Part shown: piece after piece, positions 41,893 through 50,728 of the stretch | How positions within the stretch are numbered: position 1 is the first letter of the stretch | Layout of the letters: every line of letters begins with the position of its first letter | DNA from: JB111 sp049856175 | GTDB taxonomy: Bacteria; Actinomycetota; Actinomycetes; Actinomycetales; Actinomycetaceae | Direction: 5' to 3' | NCBI RefSeq assembly: GCF_049856175.1 | Contig: NZ_JBNDNA010000007.1 | Location: 124,001-188,000 of the forward strand | DNA length: 64,000 nucleotides | Position numbers and translations under genes: made by a program | Notes under the pieces: model-generated | What the model saw: only the letters and a program-made list of their open reading frames with translations | Told to the model about the DNA's origin: nothing | The model's database searches: none

Positions 41893-43140
41893 TCAACCGA
41901 CGCCCTCGCTCGGGGCGCCGACGTAGTTGATCTGTCCCTCGAACCGGCCGTCGGGGTCGATGCCGCTCACGCCCAGCATCGTCACCGACCCCGGGCGCAC
42001 ACGCACCCGCCCCCAGGCGCGGGGCTCGATGCCGGCCACGAGCGCGACGGCCGCGCGGACGACGACGGCGTGCGCGACGAGCACGACCGTGCGCCGCTCG
42101 GTGCCCGCCACCTCTTTGAGCACCCTCGCCACGCGGGCCCCGACCTGGCGGTGGGACTCCCCGTCCGGGGCCGTGACGTCGATGTCGGCCCGCCACCGCG
42201 CCCACTCGCCCGGCCAGCCGTCCTCGATCTCCGCGGTGGTCAGTCCGTGCCACCGGCCGAACTCGACCTCGCGGAGCCGGTCGTCGACGACGGCCTCGCC
42301 GAGGCCGGCCGCGGCCGCCACCTCCTGCGCCGTCTGCCGCGTGCGCACCATCGGCGAGACGCGGACCTCGGCCGAGGACAGGTCGGCGTCGTCGTCCGTC
42401 GCGAGTGCGCGCAGGAGCGCGCCCGCACGGCGGGCCTGCTGCCGGCCCAGGTCGAGCAGGTCCGGCCCGGGGGTGTCCGAGCCGGACTGCCGGCCGCCGA
42501 CGGTCCACTCGGTGACGCCGTGCCGGACGAGGTACACGCGCGTGGCCCCGCCTGACCGGTCGACGCCGGCGGGGCGGGTCGCGGAAGCCGGCGCCGCGGC
42601 GGGCGCGGCACGTGTGCCGTCGGTAGGCGCCGGCTCGCTGATCTCGAACAGTGCGGTCGCCGGTTCGTCGGACTCCGAGCCGAGCTCGGCCGTCGGGGTG
42701 CGGCTCGTGAGCCACTCGTCGGTGTCCGCGTCCTCGCGCGCGTCCATCGCCTTGTTCGCCAGGGCGTCGGCGGCGGAGTTCTGCGCGCGCGGGATCCACG
42801 TGTAGCGGACCCGGGGGGCCGGGAAGGCGTCGCGCGCCTCGAGGGCGAGCCTGCGCATGTCCTCGTGCTTGATCTTCCACCGGCCGGACATCTGCTCGAC
42901 CACGAGCTTGGAGTCCGCCCGCACCTCGACCTCGGCGTCGGGGTCGATGCGCGCCGCGGCGCGCAGGCCCTCGACGACCGCGGTGTACTCGGCGACGTTG
43001 TTCGTCGTCTCCCCGAGCCAGCCGCTGCGGCTCGCGAGCCGCTCGCCCGTCCCGGCGTCGGTGAGCACGGCCCCGTAGCCGGCGGGCCCGGGGTTGCCGC
43101 GGGCGCCGCCGTCGGTGTGAAGGACGATCCGGCGGGTCAC
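41893..43140 (-). CDS. Bifunctional RNase HI / histidine (acid) phosphatase
   Basis: 415 residues with two enzymes in one chain. Residues 1-135 are RNase HI, which removes RNA from RNA:DNA hybrids: LHTDGGARGNPGPAGYG, NNVAEYTAVVEGL and RADSKLVVEQM supply the Asp-Glu-Asp site. After an Ala/Pro linker, residues 205-400 are a histidine phosphatase (YLVRHGVTEW, VSPMVRTRQTAQE, VAHAVVVRA) of the CobC type. This fusion is known in actinobacteria (Rv2228c in M. tuberculosis), where it follows the same two partner genes as here. The GTG overlaps the upstream stop (GTGA). Confidence 0.92.
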   Translation of the reverse strand: MTRRIVLHTDGGARGNPGPAGYGAVLTDAGTGERLASRSGWLGETTNNVAEYTAVVEGLRAAARIDPDAEVEVRADSKLVVEQMSGRWKIKHEDMRRLALEARDAFPAPRVRYTWIPRAQNSAADALANKAMDAREDADTDEWLTSRTPTAELGSESDEPATALFEISEPAPTDGTRAAPAAAPASATRPAGVDRSGGATRVYLVRHGVTEWTVGGRQSGSDTPGPDLLDLGRQQARRAGALLRALATDDDADLSSAEVRVSPMVRTRQTAQEVAAAAGLGEAVVDDRLREVEFGRWHGLTTAEIEDGWPGEWARWRADIDVTAPDGESHRQVGARVARVLKEVAGTERRTVVLVAHAVVVRAAVALVAGIEPRAWGRVRVRPGSVTMLGVSGIDPDGRFEGQINYVGAPSEGVG

Positions 43141-43877
43141 CGGCGGTCCCCCACCCGCACGAGGATGAAGCCGTGGTCCTCGCTGACGAGGATCTCGTCC
43201 TCGGCGGCCCGGTCGATCATCGACTGCTCGGCGAGGGTGAAGTCGACCGCGACCCCCTCCGCCCGGTGCCCGCGGACGGCCACCGCCCCGAGCCCCCCGG
43301 TCTGGCGGCGCGCCGCCTCGTACTCGTCGAGCAGCGGCCCGGGCAGCGTGCCGGCGAGCTCGTCGCGCTCGGACCGCCGGGCGGCGACGTCGGCGTCGAT
43401 CCGGGTGAACGCCGCGTCGCGCTCGGCGCCGAGCGACTCGAGGTCGGTCGCCACGGAAGCGGACTGCTCCTTGAGCGCCGTTACCCGGGCGTCGGTCTCC
43501 TCCGCAACCTCCATGGCCTCGAGCTCGGCCTCCTCGAGGGTGGCCTGGCGGCCGGCGAGGTGCTCGAGCTCCTCCTGGAGGGCAACGAGCTCGCGGGAGA
43601 GCCCCTGGCCGGAGTCGAGCCGCTCCTGGTTGCGCCTGGCCCGCGACCGGACCTGCTCGACGTCGGCCTCGGCCTTGGTCAGCGCACGGCGTGCGTCGCC
43701 GGCGGCGGAGGCGGCGAGCACGAGCTCGTCGTGCAGGTCGTCCGCGCGGCCGGTGAGCTCGGCGATCTGGGTGAGAACCGGGAGCGAGCGCCGCTCGTGG
43801 CCGAGCCGAGCGATCGTCGTGTCGAGGTCCTGCAGGTCGAGCAGCCTCAACTGGTCGACGAGTGGTGCGGTAGGCAT
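43137..43877 (-). CDS. Coiled-coil protein of the C4 zinc-ribbon family, lacking the cysteines
   Basis: 246 residues: a long antiparallel coiled coil (about 20-170, LDLQDLDTTIARL then heptad-rich Glu/Ala segments) and a C-terminal knob. Homologues between Nif3 and RNase H genes end in a zinc ribbon with two CxxC pairs. Here the knob reads VAVRGHRAEGVAVDFTLAEQ and SEDHGFILVRV: the scaffold and the final GxILVR are kept but every cysteine is gone. Zinc binding is therefore lost. RBS GGGAGC precedes the ATG; 1 nt after the Nif3 stop and overlapping the RNase H gene by 4 nt, so all three are co-translated. Confidence 0.8.
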   Translation of the reverse strand: MPTAPLVDQLRLLDLQDLDTTIARLGHERRSLPVLTQIAELTGRADDLHDELVLAASAAGDARRALTKAEADVEQVRSRARRNQERLDSGQGLSRELVALQEELEHLAGRQATLEEAELEAMEVAEETDARVTALKEQSASVATDLESLGAERDAAFTRIDADVAARRSERDELAGTLPGPLLDEYEAARRQTGGLGAVAVRGHRAEGVAVDFTLAEQSMIDRAAEDEILVSEDHGFILVRVGDRR

Positions 43878-43878
43878 G

Positions 43879-45036
43879 TCAGCTCCCTTCGGTTCGGTCG
43901 GCCCCGTGGCGCGCCGCCCACGGGTCGGTGACGAGGTCGGAGACCGTGATCTCGAGCCCCGCGTCCTCGCGCCCCATGTCCTCGCGCAGCAGGCGGGCGG
44001 CGACGTCGAGCCACGGACGTTCGGTCGCCCAGTGGGTCGCGGAGACGAGGTACGGCCGGCCGCCCGCCAGGTGCTCGGAGGCCGGGTGGTGGCGCAGGTC
44101 GGCGGTGAGGTAGACGTCGGCCCCGGACCGCCGGGCGTCAGCGAGGAACGCATCGCCCGAGCCGCCCGAGACGGCGACCGTGCTCACCTCGGCGGCCAGG
44201 TCACCACCGACGGTGAGGCCGGCAGGCGTACCGGGCAGCCGCTCGGCGGCGAGGTCGGCGAACTCGTCCAGCGTGAGAGGTGCGGGCAGTCGTCCGACGC
44301 GTCCGTGGCCGGTCGTCGGGGCGGGTGACGCCCCGTCGTGGCGGAACAGCGCGTAGGAAGGCTCCTCGTAGGGGTGCGCCTCGCGCAGCGCCCGCAGCAC
44401 GTCGCCCTCGCGACCGGCGGGCACGAGGATCTCGAGGCGGTCCTCCTCGACCTCCTCCACGTCTCCGACGGCGCCGATCGTCGGGTGCGCACCCGGCAGC
44501 GGCCGGAAGGTCCCGGTGCCCCGGGAGGTGAACGCCGCCCGCTCGTAGTCGCCCTGCCGCCCCGCGCCGGCGCGGGCGAGCGCGTCGAGCAGGAGGCGCG
44601 TGTGCGTGGCCGGCACGTGGACGACGAGGGTCGCGGCCGGTCCGTCGGTCGGCACGAGGGGCCGCTGGTCGACGAGCCCGAGGAGGTCGGCGAGCGCGTG
44701 CGAGACGCCGGCGACGGCGATGTCCGCGTTCGTGTGCGAGGTGAGGAGCGCGCAGCCGCCGGTGATGAGCCGGTGCACGAGGCGACCCTTGTCGCTCGTG
44801 GTGGCCATCGTCGTCGTGCCCTTGAGGAACAGGGGGTGGTGGACCCACAGCAGGTCCGCGCCGAGGGCGAGTGCCTCGTCGACGACCTCCTCGGTCGGGT
44901 CGACGGCGAGGTGGACGCGACGCACCGGCGCGGCGGTGTCGCCGACGACGAGCCCGACGGCGTCCCACGCCTCCGCGGTCCCCGGCGGGTAGCGCCGATG
45001 GACGGCGTCGACGACGTCGGCGAGCGTGGAGGGCAT
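43879..45036 (-). CDS. Nif3-like dinuclear metal centre protein (YbgI family)
   Basis: 385 residues, the long form with an inserted PII-like domain in the middle (about 130-240, containing HPYEEPSYALF). Metal ligands are visible in LLWVHHPLFLKGTTTM (His-His), LTSHTNADIA (His, Asp) and the C-terminal ATHWATERPWLD. Often annotated as GTP cyclohydrolase I type 2, but the cellular role is unproven. The ATG has TAGTCT exactly 6 nt upstream, leaderless; first of a three-gene operon. Confidence 0.88.
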   Translation of the reverse strand: MPSTLADVVDAVHRRYPPGTAEAWDAVGLVVGDTAAPVRRVHLAVDPTEEVVDEALALGADLLWVHHPLFLKGTTTMATTSDKGRLVHRLITGGCALLTSHTNADIAVAGVSHALADLLGLVDQRPLVPTDGPAATLVVHVPATHTRLLLDALARAGAGRQGDYERAAFTSRGTGTFRPLPGAHPTIGAVGDVEEVEEDRLEILVPAGREGDVLRALREAHPYEEPSYALFRHDGASPAPTTGHGRVGRLPAPLTLDEFADLAAERLPGTPAGLTVGGDLAAEVSTVAVSGGSGDAFLADARRSGADVYLTADLRHHPASEHLAGGRPYLVSATHWATERPWLDVAARLLREDMGREDAGLEITVSDLVTDPWAARHGADRTEGS

Positions 45037-45077
45037 GGGCCGAGACTACTCGGGACGGCCGGGTGGGCCGGGTCGGG

Positions 45078-45650
45078 TCAGGGCTCGTGGTGGCGCCGGC
45101 AGCGCGCCACGTAGGTCTCGGTCCCGCCGACGTGGGCCGGCGTGCCCTCGAGCGGATCCGCGCCCGTGCCGCCGCGGAGCCGTTGGTGGAAGACCGCGTC
45201 CGCGCCGCAGACCGCGCACACCGCCGTCAGACGGGTGACGTCCTCGGCGATGGCCATGAGCGTGGGCAGGGGCTCGAACGGGCGGCCGTCGAACGTCACG
45301 CTCAGGCCCGCGACGACCACGGTGGTCCCCCGGCGCACCAGGGTCTCGACGGCCGGGACGAGATCGGGGCCGAAGAACTGGGCCTCGTCGACGGCGAGCA
45401 GGTCGAGCTCACGGTCCCCGACGGCCGCGAGCAGGGCCGCTACGTCGGTAGCCGACGTCGACCCGAGCGAGAGTCCCGCGTGGGAGGTGACCTCGCCCGT
45501 GCCGTATCGCTCGTCCCAGGCGTGGTTGACCAGGGCGACCTCGAGACCGGCGAGCCGTGCACGCCGGACCCGGCGGAGCAGCTCCTCGGACTTGCCGGAG
45601 AACATGGGGCCGGCGACGACCTGGAGGCGGCCGTACCCGTCGGTGCGCAT
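45078..45650 (-). CDS. tdk: Thymidine kinase (type II)
   Basis: Salvages thymidine to dTMP. 190 residues. P-loop GPMFSGKSEELLRR, the Mg-site LLAVDEAQFFG and the zinc-ribbon CAVCG with a second Cys/His cluster near the C-terminus (ARCRRHHEP). The lasso region reads AGLSVTFDGRPFEPL, close to the usual AGLDxDFxxxPF. The ATG has TAGGCT 7 nt upstream (leaderless). Confidence 0.92.
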   Translation of the reverse strand: MRTDGYGRLQVVAGPMFSGKSEELLRRVRRARLAGLEVALVNHAWDERYGTGEVTSHAGLSLGSTSATDVAALLAAVGDRELDLLAVDEAQFFGPDLVPAVETLVRRGTTVVVAGLSVTFDGRPFEPLPTLMAIAEDVTRLTAVCAVCGADAVFHQRLRGGTGADPLEGTPAHVGGTETYVARCRRHHEP

Positions 45651-45660
45651 GCCCGTGAGC

Positions 45661-46572
45661 CTAGGTCCGGTCAGCCGTCCGCCCAGCCGGGTCGAGGTAC
45701 CGGACGAAGTCCGCGCGACGTGATCGCACCGTGAAGCCCTGTCGCCCCAGCGTGGCGCGCACGGGCGCGTTACCGACCGCGACGCTGGCCGTCGCCAGCG
45801 GCACCTCTGCCTGCGCCGTCGCGGACAGCATCGCGGAGGTCAGCGCCGCCCCGACTCCCCTGCGGCGGCCGGCCGGGACGACGCCGAGGTAGCCGAGGCA
45901 CCAGTCAGTGTCGAAGCCCTCGAGCGCGGCCACGCCGTCGAGGCCGGATCCGGTGCTGTGGCCGAACCAGGGCACGGGGCGACGTCCGGAGGAGGCGAGC
46001 ATGTCGCGGTACGCGAGGGCTGCCGCGACGGGGCCGAGCTCGGCGACCTGGACCCGGTCGTAGTCGTCGAGGCTGTCCGCCATGGCAGCGCCGAGCACCT
46101 CGAGCACAGCAGGGTCGGACGGGTCGACCTCCACCACCCCGGCCGGCAGGTCGCGCAGCACCGGGACTGCGGAGAGCTCGAGCCGGTCGCCGTCCGGCAG
46201 CCAGCCGGCCGCGGCAAGCGCGGTGCGTCGGGCGTCCGGCGCAGAGTCGTCGTCGGTGACGACCGCGTGCACGCGCACGGCCCCGGTGGCGGTTGCCCGC
46301 GCCGCGACGGCGTCGAGCAGGAGCCGGACGAGCTCGACGACGTCCGGGTGAGCGGCGTCCAGACGGACGGCCTGCATGACGCGCGTGCCGTCCTCGAGCG
46401 TCATGAGGAACGCCCGGCCGACGTCTGCCGCATCGTCCGTGACGACGAACAGATCGTCCGGCGTGACCCGGCCGGAGTCGATGACCCGCCGCACGCGGGC
46501 GAGATCCGCCTCCGGGTCAGGGCCAAGGCGGCTGAACCGGTGGGGTGACGACGTCGTCACTCGAAGTGTCAT
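45661..46572 (-). CDS. GNAT family N-acetyltransferase
   Basis: 303 residues; larger than a single GNAT domain. The C-terminal half carries the acetyl-CoA loop LGVVPAGRRRGVGAALTSAML and the following strand-helix VGNAPVRATLGRQGF. The N-terminal half looks like a second, degenerate acetyltransferase-like domain (RVHAVVTDDDSAPDARRTALAAAGW). Substrate unknown. TACGGT lies 7 nt before the ATG, which fits leaderless translation. It ends 10 nt before the tdk start on the same strand. Confidence 0.8.
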   Translation of the reverse strand: MTLRVTTSSPHRFSRLGPDPEADLARVRRVIDSGRVTPDDLFVVTDDAADVGRAFLMTLEDGTRVMQAVRLDAAHPDVVELVRLLLDAVAARATATGAVRVHAVVTDDDSAPDARRTALAAAGWLPDGDRLELSAVPVLRDLPAGVVEVDPSDPAVLEVLGAAMADSLDDYDRVQVAELGPVAAALAYRDMLASSGRRPVPWFGHSTGSGLDGVAALEGFDTDWCLGYLGVVPAGRRRGVGAALTSAMLSATAQAEVPLATASVAVGNAPVRATLGRQGFTVRSRRADFVRYLDPAGRTADRT

Positions 46573-46618
46573 GCGGCGAACCGTAGGGGCGCCACCCCGG
46601 CGCCACCACGACATTTCC

Positions 46619-47389
46619 TCACCCGGCGAGAGTGCCCTCGAGGGCGGCGCACTCCTCAACCAGCACGTGCGCGAGGTCGGCGACCCGCTCAGCCGGCATC
46701 CGGGTGCTCGGCCCCGAGATCGACAGGCCGAGCCGGCCGGCCGACCCGTGGACGGCCACGGCGACCGAGGAGACCCCCTCCTCGACGTCGCCATGGTTCT
46801 CCGCCCAGCCGCGCGCACGTATGGCTGCAAGCATGGCGTCGAGCTCGCTGCGGGAGTAGTGGACACCGCTCGGGAGTGCCGGTGGCCCGGTGCCGGGGTA
46901 CATCGCATCAAGATCGTCCGGGTCGAGCTCGGCGAGCATCGATCGCCCCATCGAGGTGCCGTGCGCCGGCTGCCTGATGCCGACGCGCGTGGTCACGCGG
47001 AGCACCGCAGGCGAGTCGATCGCGTCCGTGTAGAGGATGTCGGTGCCGATGAGAGACCCGACGTGCACGGTCTCCCCGCACCTCGCCGCGACTGCCGCCA
47101 TCGCCGTCCGTACCGGTTCCGGGGTGTCTCGCCTCAGCACCGTTCCGCGCGCGAGCGCCGACAGCGCGGGGCCCTGCGCGTATCGGCGGTCGTCGAGATG
47201 GAGGGCATAGCCGTGGAAGACGAGCATCGCGAGCAGACGGTGCGCCGTCGACGCCCCGATCCCCAGGGCCTCCCTGAGCTCGGCGACCGAGACGCTCTCG
47301 GCGGCGGCGAGGACCTCGAGTGCGCCGAGCGTGCGCGACACGCCGGCTACGGGGTAGCCGGGGACGTGATGGCCCGGTTCATGAGTCAC
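46619..47389 (-). CDS. IclR family transcriptional regulator (module A)
   Basis: 256 residues: N-terminal winged helix (VSRTLGALEVLAAAESVSVAELREALGIG, then STAHRLLAMLVFHGYA) and the C-terminal effector domain (GETVHVGSLIGTDILYTD, PAHGTSMGRSMLAEL, GVSSVAVAVHG). IclR proteins sense a pathway substrate and control a nearby catabolic operon, here the divergent aldolase / solute-binding / decarboxylase-like genes. GTG start with an unusually complete Shine-Dalgarno AAGGAGGTGA 9 nt upstream. Confidence 0.9.
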   Translation of the reverse strand: MTHEPGHHVPGYPVAGVSRTLGALEVLAAAESVSVAELREALGIGASTAHRLLAMLVFHGYALHLDDRRYAQGPALSALARGTVLRRDTPEPVRTAMAAVAARCGETVHVGSLIGTDILYTDAIDSPAVLRVTTRVGIRQPAHGTSMGRSMLAELDPDDLDAMYPGTGPPALPSGVHYSRSELDAMLAAIRARGWAENHGDVEEGVSSVAVAVHGSAGRLGLSISGPSTRMPAERVADLAHVLVEECAALEGTLAG

Positions 47390-47469
47390 GGTCGGGGCTC
47401 ACCTCCTTGAGATTCCTCTGAGGAGAATACGTCGGTTGGCCGTTGCCTGTCCCAGCCCTAGCGTCCTCA

Positions 47470-47487
47470 TCACACATCGACGTGTGA
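47470..47487. promoter_or_regulatory. Inverted repeat upstream of module A
   Basis: TCACAC-6 nt-GTGTGA, perfect 6-bp arms, 18 nt before the aldolase start and between it and the divergent IclR gene. A good candidate operator for that IclR protein; it does not resemble the repeats in front of module B. Confidence 0.5.
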
Positions 47488-47505
47488 CCGATACGAGGGA
47501 GCGCC

Positions 47506-48210
47506 GTGACCAGGACCGACCCGAGCGCGAACGAGCTGCGTAGGCAGATCGTCCAGGCGAACCACATCCTCGTACGGCACTCCGTGCTGGATGCCTTCGG
47601 GCACGTCTCGGCCCGCCTGAGCGGGGACTCGTTCCTCCTGTCCCGCAACCTTGCGCCGGGGCAGGTCTCCACCGACGACCTTCAGGTCCATCACCTCGAC
47701 GGCACCGTCGACGACGACCGTGCCCCGTACCTCGAGAGCCACATCCACACGGAGATCTACCGTGCCCGTCCCGACGTCGCCGCGGTCGTGCACTCGCACT
47801 CGGCCGCGATCCTGCCGTTCGGGCTCACGGACGTCCCGTTCGTGCCGGTCATGCACATGGCCGGTTTCCTCGGCTCTCGCGCTCCGGTCTACGACCAGCG
47901 CAACGAGGTGGCCGACGGAACCGATCTGCTCGTCACCGATGGGGACCGGGGGGCTGCCCTCGCGCACGTGCTCGGCGATCGGCCGCTCGTGCTCATGCGG
48001 GGGCACGGGTCGACGGCGGTCGGCGGCTCGGTCCCGGAGGTCACCTATCGGGCGATCTACGCCGAGGTCAACGCCTCCGTGCTGCTCGCCGCTCTGCCGC
48101 TCGGCTCGCCCGTCCACCTCACCCGCTCCGAGGCGGCCACCGCCACGACCTCGATCGGCGGCCAGATCCGCCGTGCCTGGGACGTCTGGTGCGCCCAGAT
48201 CCAGAGCTGA
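47506..48210 (+). CDS. Class II aldolase/adducin family protein
   Basis: 234 residues. Zinc ligands are in HTEIYRARPDVAAVVHSHS (His-x-His) and in LVLMRGHGSTAVGG (third His); acidic Glu in LESHIHTEIY. Members include fuculose-phosphate aldolase, dehydratases and 3,4-dihydroxyphthalate decarboxylase; without a phosphate-binding Ser/Gly pattern I can confirm, I lean to a decarboxylase or aldolase on a non-phosphorylated acid, which is inference. GTG start with GAGGGA. First gene of the module A operon; 31 nt before the solute-binding gene. Confidence 0.82.
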   Translation: MTRTDPSANELRRQIVQANHILVRHSVLDAFGHVSARLSGDSFLLSRNLAPGQVSTDDLQVHHLDGTVDDDRAPYLESHIHTEIYRARPDVAAVVHSHSAAILPFGLTDVPFVPVMHMAGFLGSRAPVYDQRNEVADGTDLLVTDGDRGAALAHVLGDRPLVLMRGHGSTAVGGSVPEVTYRAIYAEVNASVLLAALPLGSPVHLTRSEAATATTSIGGQIRRAWDVWCAQIQS

Positions 48211-48241
48211 ATCCACTCTCCACACCGATCAAGGACATGAC

Positions 48242-49207
48242 ATGACCACTCCACGACGCGTCCGGGCCACCGGCATCGCCCTGGCCTGCCTGCTCGTCCT
48301 CTCCGCCTGCGGGAGCAACGATGAGTCCGATTCGCCCGACGGCCAGGACGGGCCGACACCGGTGACCATCTCGACGCAGCCGATCGTCGACTCCGCACCG
48401 CTCCACCTGGGCCTCGAGCAGGGCTTCTTCGAGGAGGAAGGCATCGACCTGACGATCGAGTCCGCCGCGGGCGGCGCCGCGGTCATCCCCTCGGTCGTCT
48501 CCGGCGAGCACGAGTTCGGCCGCGGCAATCTCCTGTCGTCGATGATCGCTCGCGAACAGGGCCTGGACATCCAGTGCATCGCCAACGCCAACACCGCGCA
48601 GGGCGACCCGGACTTCTCGGCGGTGCTCGTCATGCCGGACTCGGGCATCGAGTCGCCGGCCGACCTCGAGGGGCGGACCGTCTCCGTCAACACGCTGAAC
48701 AACATCGGCGACACCATCATCCGCACCGCGATCCAGCGCGACGGCGGCGACGAGTCGACGGTGGAGTTCATCGAGGTCCCGTTCCCCGAGGCGCCCGCCG
48801 CGCTGGAGACCGGTCAGGTCGACGCGGTCTGGGCGGTCGAGCCGTTCGTCACCGAGGCGCTGGACATGGGCGCGACGGTGATCTCGTGGCCGTTCGCGGA
48901 GATGCACCCGGATCTCGACGTCAGCTGCGTGTTCACCTCCGGCGCCCTCATCGAGGACGACCCCGAGCTGGTCGACGCCTTCGCTCGAGCCGTCGACCGG
49001 TCGCTCGAGTTCTCCGAGGAGAACCCGGACGAGGTGCGGCGCATCACCGGCACCTACACCGAGATCGACGAGGATGTCCTCGAGCGGATGGTGCTGCCAC
49101 GATTCGTTCCCGAGATGAGCCGCGAGGCCGCCGAGTTCCTCGCCGAGAAGGCGATCGAGTTCGGCACGATGTCCGAGCAGCCCGACCTCGACCTGCTGCT
49201 GCCGTGA
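48242..49207 (+). CDS. ABC solute-binding lipoprotein, NMT1/SsuA-like (module A)
   Basis: 321 residues. Signal peptide and lipobox (LLVLSACGS) show export and lipid anchoring. The mature part is a type II periplasmic-binding fold of the NMT1/THI5/SsuA group: PIVDSAPLHLGLEQGFFEEEGIDL, then SVVSGEHEFGRGN and DLEGRTVSVN, AVWAVEPFVTEA. It shares the segment NPDEVRRITGTYTEIDEDVL with the module B protein at 55159-56190, so they are paralogues. AAGGAC precedes the ATG. Its stop overlaps the next gene by GTGA. No permease or ATPase gene is nearby. Confidence 0.88.
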   Translation: MTTPRRVRATGIALACLLVLSACGSNDESDSPDGQDGPTPVTISTQPIVDSAPLHLGLEQGFFEEEGIDLTIESAAGGAAVIPSVVSGEHEFGRGNLLSSMIAREQGLDIQCIANANTAQGDPDFSAVLVMPDSGIESPADLEGRTVSVNTLNNIGDTIIRTAIQRDGGDESTVEFIEVPFPEAPAALETGQVDAVWAVEPFVTEALDMGATVISWPFAEMHPDLDVSCVFTSGALIEDDPELVDAFARAVDRSLEFSEENPDEVRRITGTYTEIDEDVLERMVLPRFVPEMSREAAEFLAEKAIEFGTMSEQPDLDLLLP

Positions 49208-50190
49208 GCCGGCTGCACCTGTCCTTCGCCGCCACGCGCTGCGACCGGTTCGCCGCGCTGCGCGACGAACGAGTCCGACCCGAGGGCATCGAGCTCACGA
49301 TGCTGTCCATGCCGGTCGAGGAGGTCTTCTTCCGCCAGCTCGGGCACGCCGAGTTCGATGTGAGCGAGATGTCGCTGTCCTCCTACACCCTCGGGCGGGA
49401 CGGGGGCGACGACCGGTTCGTCGCGCTGCCGGTCTACCCGTCGAGGTACTTCCGGCACCAGAACATCTACGTGCGCACGGGATCAGGGATCACTCGGCCG
49501 GAGCAGCTCGACGGCCGGCGGGTCGGGGTCCCCGAATATCAGATGACCGCACCCGTGTGGCAACGCGGGATCCTCGGCGAGCACCATGGGGTCGACCTCG
49601 ACTCGATCACCTGGGTCACCGGTGGGGCCGAGAGCCCCGGCCGCACGGAGAAGATCGCGCTCGACCTCCCGGACCGGGTGCAGCTGGAGACGGCTCCGCC
49701 CGACCGTTCGCTGACCGACCTGCTCGCCACCGGGGAGCTCGACGGGCTGATCACGGCGCACTCCCCCGGGGCGCTCGCGGACGGCCTCGTCGAGCCGCTG
49801 TTCCCTGGCCACCGGGACGTCGAGGTCGCCTACTTCCGCGCCACCGGGATCTTCCCGATCATGCACGTGCTCGTCGTGCGCCGGGAGATCCTGGAGCGGA
49901 ACCCGTGGGTGGCCACCTCGCTCGTCGACGCGTGCCTCGCTTCCCGCGACGCCGCGATGGACGACCTGCGCTACCGATCCGCCCTGCTCGTCGCGCTCCC
50001 CTGGCTCGCCGCCGAGCTCGACCGGACGGTCGCACTGCTCGGCGAGAACTACTGGAGCTACGGCGTCGAGGCGAACCGGCACGTGCTGGAGACCTTCCTG
50101 CGATACTCCAGCGAACAGGGACTGGTCAGCGGGAGACTCACGGTGGAGGACCTGTTCGACATGTCCACCGAGGCCCGTTACTCGATCTGA
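49204..50190 (+). CDS. 4,5-dihydroxyphthalate decarboxylase-like protein (module A)
   Basis: 328 residues, no signal peptide. The sequence follows the Pht5 family, which has a binding-protein-like fold: FDVSEMSLSSYTLGR, ALPVYPSRYFRHQNIYV, RRVGVPEYQMTAPVWQRGIL, SLTDLLATGELDGLI, ATGIFPIMHVLVV and the C-terminal YWSYGVEANRHVLETFLRY. Many relatives are annotated only as solute-binding proteins and few have been tested, so enzymatic function is unproven. It overlaps the lipoprotein gene by 4 nt, implying that the two products work together. A paralogue is at 60297-61298. A hairpin follows. Confidence 0.75.
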   Translation: MSRLHLSFAATRCDRFAALRDERVRPEGIELTMLSMPVEEVFFRQLGHAEFDVSEMSLSSYTLGRDGGDDRFVALPVYPSRYFRHQNIYVRTGSGITRPEQLDGRRVGVPEYQMTAPVWQRGILGEHHGVDLDSITWVTGGAESPGRTEKIALDLPDRVQLETAPPDRSLTDLLATGELDGLITAHSPGALADGLVEPLFPGHRDVEVAYFRATGIFPIMHVLVVRREILERNPWVATSLVDACLASRDAAMDDLRYRSALLVALPWLAAELDRTVALLGENYWSYGVEANRHVLETFLRYSSEQGLVSGRLTVEDLFDMSTEARYSI

Positions 50191-50201
50191 GCACGCACGC
50201 A

Positions 50202-50230
50202 GCCGCGGCACGGTTCGTCCGTGCCGCGGC
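50202..50230 (+). terminator. Hairpin ending the module A operon
   Basis: Perfect 12-bp stem GCCGCGGCACGG / CCGTGCCGCGGC with a TTCGT loop, 11 nt after the stop. It closes the aldolase / solute-binding / decarboxylase-like operon just before the DoxX promoter. Confidence 0.7.
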
Positions 50231-50247
50231 GCGGGTAGCGTGTCCGG

Positions 50248-50613
50248 ATGAGTCGCCGGACCGCCCGCTTCCTCACGGTGCTCCTCGCCGGAGCGGGGAC
50301 GATGCACTTCGCGGTTCCCGGCACGTTCGACCAGATCGTTCCGCCCCGGCTGCCGGGCAGCCCCCGGGCCTACACCTATGCCTCCGGCGTGGCCGAGCTG
50401 GCCGTCGCCGGGCTGATCACGCTCCCCCGGACACGCCGGCTCGGCGGCGCCGCGGCCGCCGCCCTGTTCGTCGCGGTCTTTCCGGCGAACGTCCAGATGG
50501 CCGCGGACTGGCGGCGCCGGTCCCCGCCGTGGCGCGCCGTCGCCGACGGGCGCCTTCCGCTGCAGGCGGTCCTCGTCGCACAGGCCGTGCGCGTGGCTCG
50601 CGGCCCCAGATAG
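50248..50613 (+). CDS. DoxX-like membrane protein
   Basis: 121 residues with about four hydrophobic helices. It resembles the DoxX/DoxX-like group: FLTVLLAGAGTMHFAVP, SGVAELAVAGLITLP, GAAAAALFVAVFPANVQMA. Function uncertain in the family (some members take part in redox stress complexes). TAGCGT ends exactly 6 nt before the ATG; leaderless. Stands alone after the module A terminator. Confidence 0.75.
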   Translation: MSRRTARFLTVLLAGAGTMHFAVPGTFDQIVPPRLPGSPRAYTYASGVAELAVAGLITLPRTRRLGGAAAAALFVAVFPANVQMAADWRRRSPPWRAVADGRLPLQAVLVAQAVRVARGPR

Positions 50614-50629
50614 CGCACGGTCGCTCGGC

Positions 50630-50661
50630 TCCCCCTCGACCCGGATCCCCCTCGACCCGGA
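50630..50661. repeat. Two tandem 16-bp repeats
   Basis: The unit tccccctcgacccgga occurs twice in direct contact (50630-50645 and 50646-50661) in the gap between the DoxX-like gene and the YibE/F gene. Too short to assign a role. Confidence 0.7.
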
Positions 50662-50728
50662 GCGGTGACCCGCGCGACCACGCCTGACGCGGCGCGCCCG
50701 TCGAGGCGTGCGCCTGGCCTGTACGACC

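Noticed and set aside
46619..50190. Complete phthalate degradation operon
   Set aside because: A decarboxylase-like protein and a class II aldolase are suggestive, but no ring-hydroxylating dioxygenase, ferredoxin, reductase or dihydrodiol dehydrogenase gene is present.
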